In this document: positions 8,890-17,313 of the stretch, one piece after another
How positions within the stretch are numbered: position 1 is the stretch's first letter
Layout: each line of letters starts with the position of its first letter
Assembly: GCA_024403235.1 (NCBI GenBank)
Contig: JAKSSF010000007.1
Span: forward strand, 1-64,000
Direction of reading: 5' to 3'
DNA length: 64,000 nucleotides
Source of the DNA: Lachnospiraceae bacterium
GTDB lineage: Bacteria > Bacillota > Clostridia > Lachnospirales > Lachnospiraceae
Program-made: the position numbers and the translations under genes
The notes under the pieces: generated by a model
Told to the model about the DNA's origin: nothing
Seen by the model: the letters and a program-made list of their open reading frames with translations, nothing else
The model's database searches: none

Positions 8890-10128
8890 TTAACTATTTA
8901 AGTAGGCAATCTGTTCTTCTGTTAAAACATCAATTTCTTTTCCCATGAAAGCAAGCTTTCTGGCTGCTACATCCATATCTACTTCTGCGGGAACATCAAT
9001 CAATTTTGTTGTCATAGCATTTGCATGTTCTACAAGGTATTTTGCAGATAACGCCTGAATAGCAAAACTCATATCCATAATCTCAGCGGGATGTCCATCT
9101 CCTGCTGCCAGGTTAACCAATCTGCCTTCTGCCAGTACGCATAACCACTGTCCTGTAGGCAATTTGTAACCCATAATGTTGTTTCGCATTTCTTTGCTTT
9201 CTACTGCAAGCTTGCGAAGACCTGCCATATCGATTTCACAATCAAAGTGACCAGCATTACAAAGAATAGCACCGTCTTTCATTACAGCGAAATCTTCTGC
9301 TTCAATGACCTTATCACAGCCTGTTACAGTCACAAAGAAATCTCCCAAGGCAGCTGCCTGTTTCATAGGCATTACCTCAAATCCATCCATCACTGCTTCA
9401 ATGGCTTTGACAGGATTTACTTCTGTCACAATAACCTTAGCACCCAAACCTTTTGCACGCATGGCAACGCCTTTACCACACCAGCCATAGCCTGCTACAA
9501 CCACATTTTTACCTGCTACAATCAGGTTTGTGGTACGGTTAATGCCATCCCATACGGACTGGCCGGTACCGTAACGATTATCAAACAAATGCTTACAATC
9601 TGCATTATTGACTCTAACCATAGGGAATTTCAGTTTTCCTGCTTTGTCCATTGCTTCCAAACGAATAATACCTGTGGTGGTTTCTTCACAGCCACCAATC
9701 ACATTTGGAATCAAATCTACAAATTCTGTATGCATCATATGCACCAAATCCCCACCATCATCGATGATAATGTTAGGACCTACTTCTAATACACGACGGA
9801 TGTGAGCGCTGTATTCTTCTTCTGTGGCATTGTACCAGGCATACACATTTAAGCCGGCTTTTACTAAAGCTGCTGCCACATCATCCTGGGTAGAAAGTGG
9901 ATTAGAGCCGGTGACATACATTTCTGCCCCACCTGCTGCCAATACTTTACACAAATAAGCGGTCTTTGCTTCCAGGTGTACAGACAGCGCTACCTTTTTC
10001 CCTGCAAAGGGTTTGGTTTTGGAAAACTCTCCCTCTAACATACGAAGCAGGTCACAATTTCTTTTTACCCACTCGATTTTTCTTTCGCCCGATTCGGCTA
10101 AATTGATGTCTCTGATTTCACTACTCAT
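8890..10128 (-). CDS. ahcY: Adenosylhomocysteinase (SAH hydrolase)
   Basis: NAD-dependent enzyme of 412 residues that splits S-adenosylhomocysteine into adenosine and homocysteine, recycling the product of SAM-dependent methylation. The NAD-binding motif VVAGYGWCGKGVAMRAKGLG (about 210-229) and the preceding NNADCKHLFDNRYGTGQS segment are diagnostic. It is of the shorter prokaryotic type, without the 40-residue insertion of many eukaryotic and proteobacterial enzymes. AAGGAG precedes the ATG by 6 nt. It lies just upstream of the polyamine operon; both belong to sulfur and amino-acid salvage, but a shared transcript is not proven. Confidence 0.96.
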   Translation of the reverse strand: MSSEIRDINLAESGERKIEWVKRNCDLLRMLEGEFSKTKPFAGKKVALSVHLEAKTAYLCKVLAAGGAEMYVTGSNPLSTQDDVAAALVKAGLNVYAWYNATEEEYSAHIRRVLEVGPNIIIDDGGDLVHMMHTEFVDLIPNVIGGCEETTTGIIRLEAMDKAGKLKFPMVRVNNADCKHLFDNRYGTGQSVWDGINRTTNLIVAGKNVVVAGYGWCGKGVAMRAKGLGAKVIVTEVNPVKAIEAVMDGFEVMPMKQAAALGDFFVTVTGCDKVIEAEDFAVMKDGAILCNAGHFDCEIDMAGLRKLAVESKEMRNNIMGYKLPTGQWLCVLAEGRLVNLAAGDGHPAEIMDMSFAIQALSAKYLVEHANAMTTKLIDVPAEVDMDVAARKLAFMGKEIDVLTEEQIAYLNS

Positions 10129-10210
10129 GTTTTTCTCCTTTTGAAATGAAATGTATTCAGCCGAATTTTTATTTAAGTGATGGTCGTCTGTCCTATCATC
10201 ACTGGTTTAT

Positions 10211-10231
10211 AAAAACATTACAAAAGTAATG
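10211..10231 (-). terminator. Terminator after the 2-hydroxyacid dehydrogenase gene
   Basis: On the minus strand CATTAC-TTTT-GTAATG is followed by TTTTTAT. It lies 11-31 bp past the stop codon at 10242. A second hairpin, GTGATG...CATCAC, lies beyond it toward ahcY. Confidence 0.65.
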
Positions 10232-10241
10232 CTGTTATCTT

Positions 10242-11204
10242 CTATTCTATATCCAAGCGATTTCTTGCTTCTTTATTTAAAAAGGCCTGAATATTTTTAT
10301 AAATTTCCTCTGCACATCTGGTTCTGGCTTCTACGCTGGCCCATGCCATATGGGGTGTAATCAGCAGTTTTTCGCTGTCCTTGATTTTACCTAAAGGGTT
10401 ACTTTCTTCCATAGGTTCTACCCCTAACACATCCAGTCCCGCTGCGGCGATTTCTCCGGATACCAAAGCCTCATAAAGGTCTTGATCATTGACTACAGGG
10501 CCTCTTGCTACATTGATTACTATAGCAGATTTCTTCATGGCTCTAAAGGCATTTTCCTCAAACAAATTTCTGGTTCGATCGGACAATGGACAATGAATGG
10601 ATATAAAATCCGACTGGGCCAAAAGAGTAGGGAAATCCACTCGTTCATAAGTAGCACTGTCGTGGCTTCCGGAAGCAGAATAATAGATGACTTTACAGCC
10701 AAACACGGTGGCAATTTCTGCTACTTTTGTGCCAATATTTCCAAGTCCTACGATGCCCCAGGTTTTGCCTTCCAATTCTGTATAGACTCTGTCAAAATTG
10801 GAAAATCCAAGTTGCTTACAATAGGCACCGGACTTGACATAGTTGTCATAATATCCGATTTTTTCTAACAAATATAAAGCAAGAGTAAAGGTATGTTGTG
10901 CAACTGCAGGTGTGGAATAGCCCCGTACATTGGCCACACCAATGCCTCGCCTCTTGCAATACTCCACATCAATATTATCAAAGCCTGTAGCGGTAATACA
11001 CAGTAATTTCACCTTTGGCGCATGCTGCAGCATATCCTCATCCATACGGGTTTTGTTAAAGACAATGACCTCTGCATCCGCTATCCATTTTTTACAGTCT
11101 GCTCTGTCTGCCACATCATGTTCTTCATAGGTTCCAAAGTCCCCAAACATGGTTAAATCAATATCCATGCCCAGACTATTTCTATCTAAAATAACAATTT
11201 TCAT
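10242..11204 (-). CDS. D-isomer-specific 2-hydroxyacid dehydrogenase
   Basis: NAD(P)-dependent reductase of 320 residues. The Rossmann motif GIVGLGNIGTKVAEIA (about 152-167) and the catalytic trio are present: Arg in VINVARGPVV, Glu in VLGVEPMEE, and His in ITPHMAWAS. The family includes glycerate (hydroxypyruvate), phosphoglycerate and lactate dehydrogenases. This protein lacks the extra regulatory domain of SerA. The closest pattern I recognise is glycerate/hydroxypyruvate reductase, but the substrate is undecided. It follows pgi on the same strand after a terminator, so it probably has its own promoter. Confidence 0.9.
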   Translation of the reverse strand: MKIVILDRNSLGMDIDLTMFGDFGTYEEHDVADRADCKKWIADAEVIVFNKTRMDEDMLQHAPKVKLLCITATGFDNIDVEYCKRRGIGVANVRGYSTPAVAQHTFTLALYLLEKIGYYDNYVKSGAYCKQLGFSNFDRVYTELEGKTWGIVGLGNIGTKVAEIATVFGCKVIYYSASGSHDSATYERVDFPTLLAQSDFISIHCPLSDRTRNLFEENAFRAMKKSAIVINVARGPVVNDQDLYEALVSGEIAAAGLDVLGVEPMEESNPLGKIKDSEKLLITPHMAWASVEARTRCAEEIYKNIQAFLNKEARNRLDIE

Positions 11205-11230
11205 TGCTTTTCCTTTTTTATTTTCTTTTC

Positions 11231-11258
11231 AAAAAAGGGTGAGATTTGCTCCCACCCT
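11231..11258 (-). terminator. Terminator after pgi
   Basis: On the minus strand GGGTGGGAG-CAAAT-CTCACCC is followed by TTTTTT (11231-11236). It is 31 bp past the pgi stop. Confidence 0.8.
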
Positions 11259-11288
11259 CTTCTTCCTTTTGTTTTGTTGTCAGAAAAA

Positions 11289-12638
11289 TTATAATCTCTT
11301 TAATAATTCTTCTCTTTGTGCTTCGTATCCAGGTTTTCCAAGAAGTGCAAACATATTTTTCTTATAGCTTTCTACACCGGGCTGGTTGAATGGATTCACA
11401 CCTAAGATGTAGCCACTTACACCACAAGCAAACTCGAAGAAGTAGAACAACTGTCCTAAGTAGTATTCGGTTGCTTCCGGCACATGAATCATAAGGTTTG
11501 GAACCTGTCCGTCTGTATGGGCTAAAATAGTACCGTTCATTGCAGATTTGTTTACAAAGTCAACTGTTTTTCCTGCTAAGTAGTTTAAACCATCTAAGTC
11601 TACAGGCTCTGTACCGATGACGATTTCTTCTTTAGAAGTTTCTAATTCAATTACTGTTTCAAATAAGTTTCTGGAACCATCCTGAATGAACTGACCCATA
11701 GAGTGTAAATCTGTGGTAAGGTCTACACTTGCAGGGAAAATACCCTTCTGATCCTTTCCTTCAGATTCTCCATATAACTGTTTCCACCATTCTGAGATGT
11801 AGTGTACGCTAGGCTCATAGTTTGCTAAGATTTCAATCACTTTGCCTTTTCTTAAAAAGATATTTCTAAGAGCTGCATATTGCAAAGCATCGTTTTCTTC
11901 AAAAGAAGCATTCAATGCGTTTTCTCTTCCTGCCTGTGCACCTTCCATCAATTTGTCAATGTCTGCACCGGATACAGCGATTGGTAATAAACCTACAGCT
12001 GTTAATACAGAGAAACGACCACCGATATCATCCGGAACTACGAATGTCTCATAGCCTTCTGCATCTGCCAATCCTTTCAAGGATCCTCTTGCTTTATCTG
12101 TAGTAGCATAAATTCTCTTTGCAGCACCTTCCTTGCCATATTTCTTTTCTGCCAATTCCTTAAATACACGGAATGCAATAGCAGGCTCTGTAGTGGTGCC
12201 GGATTTAGAAATCATATTGATAGAAAAATCTCTGTCCCCTACTACTTCCAATAAATGTTTTAAGTAAGTAGAACTGATAGAATTTCCTACAAAGTAAATT
12301 TCCGGTGTTTTACGAACGGATTTATCCACTACATTATAAAAGCTGTGTCTTAAAAATTCGATTGCTGCTCTTGCCCCAAGGTAAGAACCACCAATACCGA
12401 TTACCAACAAAACTTCAGAATCTGCTTTGATTTTTTCTGCTGCTTTTTTGATTCTGTCAAATTCTTCTTTATCGTAGTTTACAGGTAAGTCAATCCAGCC
12501 TAAAAAGTCATTGCCTGCTCCGGTTTTTCCAACCAAAACTTTCTTTGCATTTTCTGCAATTTCTTTCATAGAAAGGATTTCATTTTCCTGTACAAATCCA
12601 GTTGCTTTTCCATAGTCAAAGGTTACTTTATTGCTCAT
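11289..12638 (-). CDS. pgi: Glucose-6-phosphate isomerase
   Basis: Cytosolic glycolytic enzyme of 449 residues interconverting glucose 6-phosphate and fructose 6-phosphate. The phosphate-binding signature [16 protein letters not shown], the active-site region [14 protein letters not shown] and [20 protein letters not shown] are all present. The length is that of the short Gram-positive form (about 450). It is monocistronic: it has its own promoter at 12698-12726 and terminator at 11231-11258. Confidence 0.97.
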   Translation of the reverse strand: MSNKVTFDYGKATGFVQENEILSMKEIAENAKKVLVGKTGAGNDFLGWIDLPVNYDKEEFDRIKKAAEKIKADSEVLLVIGIGGSYLGARAAIEFLRHSFYNVVDKSVRKTPEIYFVGNSISSTYLKHLLEVVGDRDFSINMISKSGTTTEPAIAFRVFKELAEKKYGKEGAAKRIYATTDKARGSLKGLADAEGYETFVVPDDIGGRFSVLTAVGLLPIAVSGADIDKLMEGAQAGRENALNASFEENDALQYAALRNIFLRKGKVIEILANYEPSVHYISEWWKQLYGESEGKDQKGIFPASVDLTTDLHSMGQFIQDGSRNLFETVIELETSKEEIVIGTEPVDLDGLNYLAGKTVDFVNKSAMNGTILAHTDGQVPNLMIHVPEATEYYLGQLFYFFEFACGVSGYILGVNPFNQPGVESYKKNMFALLGKPGYEAQREELLKRL

Positions 12639-12697
12639 TTTTTTCCTCCGTTAAAGGCTCAATTTTTTGCTTGAATTTTGTCTCAAACTTACCCTTT

Positions 12698-12726
12698 AGT
12701 GTAGCAAAGTCAACGGTTTTTTTCAA
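12698..12726 (-). promoter_or_regulatory. Promoter of pgi
   Basis: On the minus strand TTGAAA and TACACT are separated by exactly 17 bp, placing the start near 12691, about 53 bp upstream of the pgi ATG. The -35 overlaps the stop codon of the preceding gene. Confidence 0.7.
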
Positions 12727-13280
12727 GCCAAAAATTCCTGCAGCAGGGCTGTCAATTCGGCTTCCTCTTCCTGTCCAAAGGGGCGTTTTTCATATATGGT
12801 TTTTTCTTCCTCCATTACCAGTTTCAAATTGGTTTTGATATGCTCCTTTCGCTTCTTTATATTCAACATTCCTATGGCTGTAAAATATAAATATAGTCCC
12901 AAGAAACTTACCCCATACAAAGGTAGTAGTTGGCCAATCGTATCTCCTTCTATAATCCGATAGCAGGCTCCCATTCCGGCCAGAAAGACAGAGGACAAAA
13001 TACATTGCCCTGCCAAATGGTACCAACTTTCTAAGGATAATTTTTTAAATCCTATTCCCTGTATATATTTCTCCAAAAACACCTCTTCATTTTCAAACCC
13101 TTTTTTCTGCTGTATATAATAAAAATACTGGTCTCTGAAACTCTTTAGAAATTTGCCTTCCAATCCACCAAATAAATCCGATTCTTTTTCCAAACGATTT
13201 GTAAATATAACAAGTACCAATAGAATGAGTATTCCAAGCACAATAAAACTGATTTCTCCAATAATCCACCACATTCTCAT
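12723..13280 (-). CDS. Small integral membrane protein, unknown function
   Basis: A 185-residue protein I do not recognise. Residues about 5-26 form one membrane segment (WWIIGEISFIVLGILILLVL). A basic/acidic cytosolic stretch follows, then two hydrophobic segments near 98-150 (HLAGQCILSSVFLAGMGA and LLPLYGVSFLGLYLYF). The acidic tail EEEKTIYEKRPFGQEEEAELT is probably cytosolic. The start at 13280 has GGAG 6 nt upstream; codons further 5' are not supported. It lies between pgi and the divergent TSCPD-murG pair. Confidence 0.75.
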   Translation of the reverse strand: MRMWWIIGEISFIVLGILILLVLVIFTNRLEKESDLFGGLEGKFLKSFRDQYFYYIQQKKGFENEEVFLEKYIQGIGFKKLSLESWYHLAGQCILSSVFLAGMGACYRIIEGDTIGQLLPLYGVSFLGLYLYFTAIGMLNIKKRKEHIKTNLKLVMEEEKTIYEKRPFGQEEEAELTALLQEFLA

Positions 13281-13435
13281 ACCATTCTCCTTTTTCTTTA
13301 TGTCTTTAAAATGTAGATGTTGTTTTAGTATAAAAAAAGGAAATTTACAAAACAAGTAGGCAAAAGGACAAGGCATCGCAGGGTTTTCTCTGTATCGAGA
13401 TTTTAGGTAAAAAGGTAGTAAATTTCGAGAAACTT

Positions 13436-13444
13436 TGCTATACT
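13436..13444 (+). promoter_or_regulatory. Extended -10 promoter for the TSCPD-murG transcript
   Basis: TGCTATACT matches an extended -10 (TGn-TATACT); the -35 region is weak, as often seen with an extended -10. It lies about 50 bp upstream of the start codon at 13496. Confidence 0.5.
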
Positions 13445-13495
13445 TGATGAGAACATTTTTGACGGTGAAATATTTAGAAAGAAAGGTGCATACTT

Positions 13496-13741
13496 ATGTT
13501 ATATAAAACTTCCGGGACCTGTTCCCAAATGATTGAAATTGAGATGGACGGAGATAAGATTTCTTCTGTTGCTTTTACCGGTGGATGTAACGGCAATTTA
13601 CAGGGTATTTCTGCTTTGGTAAAAGGGATGACTGCAGAAGATGCGATTGCTCGTTTGAAAGGCATCAAATGTGGATTTAAGTCTACTTCTTGTCCCGATC
13701 AGTTGGCTGTTGCCTTGGAAAAAATTATGGCAAACGCCTAA
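13496..13741 (+). CDS. TSCPD domain protein (TIGR03905 type)
   Basis: An 81-residue single-domain protein. It begins MLYKTSGTCSQMIEIEMDGD and ends with the family marker STSCPDQLAVALEKI. Free-standing TSCPD proteins of this size are common in Clostridia; the same domain occurs at the end of some B12-dependent ribonucleotide reductases. Conserved cysteines at 9, 31, 59 and 66 suggest metal binding, but no activity is established. It is co-directional with murG, which begins 14 bp after its stop. Confidence 0.88.
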   Translation: MLYKTSGTCSQMIEIEMDGDKISSVAFTGGCNGNLQGISALVKGMTAEDAIARLKGIKCGFKSTSCPDQLAVALEKIMANA

Positions 13742-13755
13742 TACAGGAGGCTATT

Positions 13756-14814
13756 GTGAGTAAGAAAATCGTATTAACCGGAGGCGGTACTGCCGGTCAT
13801 GTAACTCCTAATATTGCCTTGCTTCCTCTCTTACAGGAAAAAGGCTATGAGGTTTCCTATATCGGCTCCTATGACGGAATGGAAAAAGGCTTAATCGAAG
13901 CTCAAAATATTCCCTATTATGGTATTGCTACCGGAAAGTTCCGTCGCTATTTTGATTTGAAAAATTTCTCCGATCCTTTTCGTGTTATGAAAGGGATTAT
14001 GGAAGCCAGAAAATACTTAAAAGAAATCAAACCGGATGTGGTCTTTTCCAAAGGTGGATTTGTGGCAGTTCCTGTTGTAAGGGCTGCAGCTGCATTGAAG
14101 ATTCCTTGTATTATTCATGAATCCGACATGACTCCCGGTCTTGCCAATAAGCTTTGTATCCCCGTTGCTACAAAGGTATGCTGTAATTTCCCGGAAACCA
14201 TTATGAAGCTTCCCAGAGGAAAGGCTGTGGTTACAGGCTCCCCTATTCGAAAAGAGCTGTTACAGGGGAATAAAGAAGCCGGACTTAAACTGTGCGGATT
14301 CACAGAGGAAAAACCTGTTATCATGGTCATTGGCGGATCCCAAGGTGCTACCAGCGTAAATGAAACGGTACGGGAAGCATTGCCCAAATTACTACCCCAT
14401 TTTCAGGTAGTGCATATCTGCGGCAAAGACAAAATGGATAATATGATGTTAACTATTCCCGGATACAAACAGTTTGAATATGTTCATGATGAATTAAAAG
14501 ATATTTTTGCTATGGCCGATTTGGTTATTTCCCGTGCCGGAGCCAATGCCATTTGTGAACTTTTGGTTTTACGAAAGCCCAATATTTTGATTCCGTTAGA
14601 AGCCGGCACCAGAGGAGACCAGGTATTAAATGCCTTATCCTTTGAAAAGCAAGGCTTTAGTGTAGTTATTCGTGGAGATGTTTTTGACAGTAGTTATTTG
14701 ATTGAAAAAATATATGATGTATTTGACCACAAAGAAATGTATCTGAATAAAATGGCAACCAGTCCGTTGAATAATGCAGATGAACGCATTATGGACTTGA
14801 TTGAAGCTTTATAG
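13756..14814 (+). CDS. murG: Lipid II synthase: UDP-GlcNAc transferase MurG
   Basis: GT28 glycosyltransferase of 352 residues at the cytoplasmic face of the membrane. It adds GlcNAc from UDP-GlcNAc to undecaprenyl-PP-MurNAc-pentapeptide, making lipid II. The N-terminal GGGTAGHVTPN (about residues 8-18) and the C-terminal SRAGANAICELLVLRKPNIL with PLEAGTRGDQVLNA are the two donor/acceptor signatures. The start is a GTG at 13756, with AGGAGG five bases upstream. It sits outside any division/cell-wall cluster, paired with the small TSCPD gene. Confidence 0.95.
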   Translation: MSKKIVLTGGGTAGHVTPNIALLPLLQEKGYEVSYIGSYDGMEKGLIEAQNIPYYGIATGKFRRYFDLKNFSDPFRVMKGIMEARKYLKEIKPDVVFSKGGFVAVPVVRAAAALKIPCIIHESDMTPGLANKLCIPVATKVCCNFPETIMKLPRGKAVVTGSPIRKELLQGNKEAGLKLCGFTEEKPVIMVIGGSQGATSVNETVREALPKLLPHFQVVHICGKDKMDNMMLTIPGYKQFEYVHDELKDIFAMADLVISRAGANAICELLVLRKPNILIPLEAGTRGDQVLNALSFEKQGFSVVIRGDVFDSSYLIEKIYDVFDHKEMYLNKMATSPLNNADERIMDLIEAL

Positions 14815-14871
14815 TTTTTCGTTTCAAAGTGAAAAGAGATGTTGGATTAAAAAATTATAAACCCATAATAA

Positions 14872-14902
14872 AAGCGCTGCAGAGATTTGCAGCGCTTCAT
14901 TT
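14872..14902 (+). terminator. Terminator after murG
   Basis: A 10-bp perfect stem AAGCGCTGCA / TGCAGCGCTT with loop GAGATT is followed by CATTTTTGTCTTT. It lies between murG and the convergent HIT gene and may act on both transcripts. Confidence 0.85.
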
Positions 14903-14930
14903 TTGTCTTTATCTGGCTCTGAACAGTTAT

Positions 14931-15341
14931 TTATTTTGTTAACAAGTCTTTTACCTGGTCCAATTCTTCTGCTGTAGGTGAAGTAGGCCCCCAACCGATT
15001 GTTTGCCCATCATTTTCGTAGCGAGGAATTAAATGTAAATGAAAATGGGAAACGGTCTGTCCTGCACATTCACCATTGTTCTGTACTAGATTATAGCCTG
15101 CGGCACCAAGCTTAGGTGTGTTTTGTACTACCAATTTCTTAGCTAGTTTCATGGCCTTTGCTAACACTTCCTCTTCCATTTCATAAATGGTAGCGGCATG
15201 TTCCTTTGGCAGTATCAAGGCATGTCCTTTGGTTGCCGGTGACATATCTAAAATTACATTAAAATCATCGTCCTCATAAATAGATCTGGTAGGAATATCT
15301 CCATTTGCCAATTTACAAAAAATACAATTACTATCTTTCAT
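14931..15341 (-). CDS. HIT family nucleotide hydrolase (HinT-like)
   Basis: A 136-residue histidine-triad protein. The active-site motif HFHLHLIPR is near residues 98-106, and the N terminus CIFCKLANGDIPTRSIYEDD has the paired cysteines typical of the zinc-binding HinT group. Proteins of this family hydrolyse AMP conjugates such as adenosine phosphoramidates. It is probably monocistronic or loosely linked to the genes upstream on the same strand. Confidence 0.95.
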   Translation of the reverse strand: MKDSNCIFCKLANGDIPTRSIYEDDDFNVILDMSPATKGHALILPKEHAATIYEMEEEVLAKAMKLAKKLVVQNTPKLGAAGYNLVQNNGECAGQTVSHFHLHLIPRYENDGQTIGWGPTSPTAEELDQVKDLLTK

Positions 15342-15413
15342 TTTTGCTATCTCCTAATCAATTTTTAAGGCTATTCTCATGAATACCTTTATCCTTTTCT
15401 CTGCGCAATACTT

Positions 15414-16406
15414 TTACGAAAAAGAAAAAATCTGATCCAAGCTTCTAAACAGTTTGAAATCGCCCTTCATCTTCATTTCGCCTGCCATAAAGGATCTTTG
15501 GAAGTTTGCCTTTCCTTTCAGAATACTCTCCAAGGTATTTTCTGAAAGTTGCATTTCTACATCGCCCTTTTCCAGATTGCTGTACTTGCACTCTAATTTA
15601 GCACCTTTTACTTCTAATACAATCGGCTTTTTGCGACCTTCAATTTGTAAAATAAAGGTCCCGCTTACACCCGGCTGTGGGGTAAAGGCTTTTTCAAAAT
15701 CTGCCAAATATTCTGTAGTATTATCTTTATCTTTCCGATTCATCATTCCGCGGAACATAGAAGCCAATTCCTGCAAATCCTCTTTTTGCTGCTGCACATA
15801 TTCTTCATTGGAAACATATTTGGACAGCTGCTCTGATTCCTGTGGTGTTAAATCAATATTTTTGGAAACAGATACTTTTTGCTTCACCGCCTGATTGCTG
15901 GCCGGGAAACTAGCCACCTTTTGATGAATGGTACGATACATATTTTCTGCTTTTCGTTCAATTAGCTGAATATATTCCTCGTTCATTTCCAGCTGCGTGC
16001 TATCTTCAATATAGCCACATAACCCACTACAAGGAAGTCCCCCTAGGATTTCCCAGGCAGTCGCTAAATTTAATTTTCCTTCTCGCTCTCCGTATGTAGT
16101 TGACATAACTACTGGGCACATATAAATATTAGCAATCTTTGTTTTGTCGCCATATAACCACAAGGCGTCCAAAAACTGCTGCATATATCCACCGATACCA
16201 TACCATTCTACAGTAGCAGCAAAAAGAACACCATCTACATCCTTCAAGGTTTGGGGAAGGGTAGTGATTGCATTTTTCTGCTCGTATAAATTGTACCGTG
16301 TAACAGTAACATTTAATTCTTCCAGTACACTCTGCATTTTATTTATGACAAATAAGGTAGGATCGTCTACTATACCTCTGCCACCATAATAAATATTGAC
16401 CTTCAT
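15414..16406 (-). CDS. Flavodoxin-like / SCP2 sterol-carrier-like fusion protein
   Basis: A 330-residue two-domain protein. Residues 1 to about 170 have a flavodoxin or NADPH-dependent FMN-reductase fold: a beta-strand start (MKVNIYYGGRGIVDD), a VDGVLFAATVEWYGIGGYMQ flavin-loop-like segment and a second loop CPVVMSTTYGERE. A charged helical linker (about 180-235) leads to residues 240-330, which match the SCP2 sterol-carrier pattern (GTFILQIEG, then LSENTLESILKGKANFQRSFMAGEMKMKGD). SCP2 domains bind lipids or acyl-CoA, so the protein may reduce or sense a hydrophobic compound; that is inference. Confidence 0.82.
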   Translation of the reverse strand: MKVNIYYGGRGIVDDPTLFVINKMQSVLEELNVTVTRYNLYEQKNAITTLPQTLKDVDGVLFAATVEWYGIGGYMQQFLDALWLYGDKTKIANIYMCPVVMSTTYGEREGKLNLATAWEILGGLPCSGLCGYIEDSTQLEMNEEYIQLIERKAENMYRTIHQKVASFPASNQAVKQKVSVSKNIDLTPQESEQLSKYVSNEEYVQQQKEDLQELASMFRGMMNRKDKDNTTEYLADFEKAFTPQPGVSGTFILQIEGRKKPIVLEVKGAKLECKYSNLEKGDVEMQLSENTLESILKGKANFQRSFMAGEMKMKGDFKLFRSLDQIFSFS

Positions 16407-16467
16407 TCCATTCTATCCTCCATTACAAGGGTTGTATGGTTACAAGATGAAAAACTCTGCTCTAGAC

Positions 16468-17277
16468 TTAAGCATTCTTTTCTGCGATAAATTCCAAAAA
16501 TTCTGCTTCCGGTAAAGGTTTAGAGAAGTAAAAGCCCTGGATATAATCAATACCCGGTTCTATGATACCGTCCAATTCTTCTTTGGTTTCAATACCTTCT
16601 GCTACTAACTTCAAGCCCATTCCGTGAGCCATTTCTGCTACAGAATCTACGACATTTTTTGCTTTTGGAATAGAGAAATACGCCTTACTCAAATCCATAT
16701 CCAGCTTCACAATAGAAACCGGCATTTCCACCATATACATTAGATTAGACTGTCCTTTTCCAAAATCGTCTAAAGAAAACTCAATGCCATGGTCTCGCAA
16801 TTTAGAGATATTCTTTAATACTTTTCTCTTGGAATTGTAAGTTGCACTTTCTGTAATCTCTAAATTGATCCAGGAAGCCGGAATCTCATACTGCTTCATA
16901 ATCTGAATCAACCGTTCTGCCAAATCATCCTGTTCACATTGTACAATAGACAGATTAATCTCAATATATTCAATACCCAATTCCCGAATATTGGATTCCT
17001 TCAGAAAACGACATACCTTTTCAAAAATTCGTTCTCCCAATGGCATAATCAAACCGGTACTTTCTGCCACCGGAATAAACAAATTTGGGGGAAGCAAAGT
17101 GCCATTTTCCTGTCGGATACGCATCAACGCTTCCGCTGTCGTAAATTTCTTTTTCTTGGTAGAATAAATCGGTTGAAAAAATGCCTCTACTCTATCTTCA
17201 ATCAAGGCATTGGTAATATCTTGCTTAATCTCATTCTGCTTAAAGTAGTCCTGAATATTATACTCATTGATTTCCAT
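16468..17277 (-). CDS. EAL-domain c-di-GMP phosphodiesterase, in frame behind a TAG-separated sensor half
   Basis: A 269-residue EAL domain that hydrolyses c-di-GMP. All metal and catalytic residues are visible: Glu49 in TAEALMR, Asn108 in EINLS, Glu140 in LEITES, Asp170-Asp171 in LDDFGKG, Lys191 in KLD, Glu227 in EGIET and Gln247 in YIQGFYF. The ATG at 17277 has no ribosome-binding site. The frame stays open upstream for 12 more codons to a TAG at 17314-17316, which is the stop of the membrane-sensor gene in the same frame. This looks like the C-terminal half of one longer protein split by an amber codon, not an independent gene. Confidence 0.85.
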   Translation of the reverse strand: MEINEYNIQDYFKQNEIKQDITNALIEDRVEAFFQPIYSTKKKKFTTAEALMRIRQENGTLLPPNLFIPVAESTGLIMPLGERIFEKVCRFLKESNIRELGIEYIEINLSIVQCEQDDLAERLIQIMKQYEIPASWINLEITESATYNSKRKVLKNISKLRDHGIEFSLDDFGKGQSNLMYMVEMPVSIVKLDMDLSKAYFSIPKAKNVVDSVAEMAHGMGLKLVAEGIETKEELDGIIEPGIDYIQGFYFSKPLPEAEFLEFIAEKNA

Positions 17278-17313
17278 ATAATCGGTCTGAGTACTGTTTT
17301 GAATCTTGGTTGC

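Noticed and set aside
9247..9789. Plus-strand open frame of 180 codons inside ahcY
   Set aside because: It lies antisense to a strongly conserved gene, has no ribosome site and a composition that follows from the codons of ahcY. Similar antisense frames inside metG, rpe, tkt, glpK, GH65 and the permeases were dropped for the same reason.
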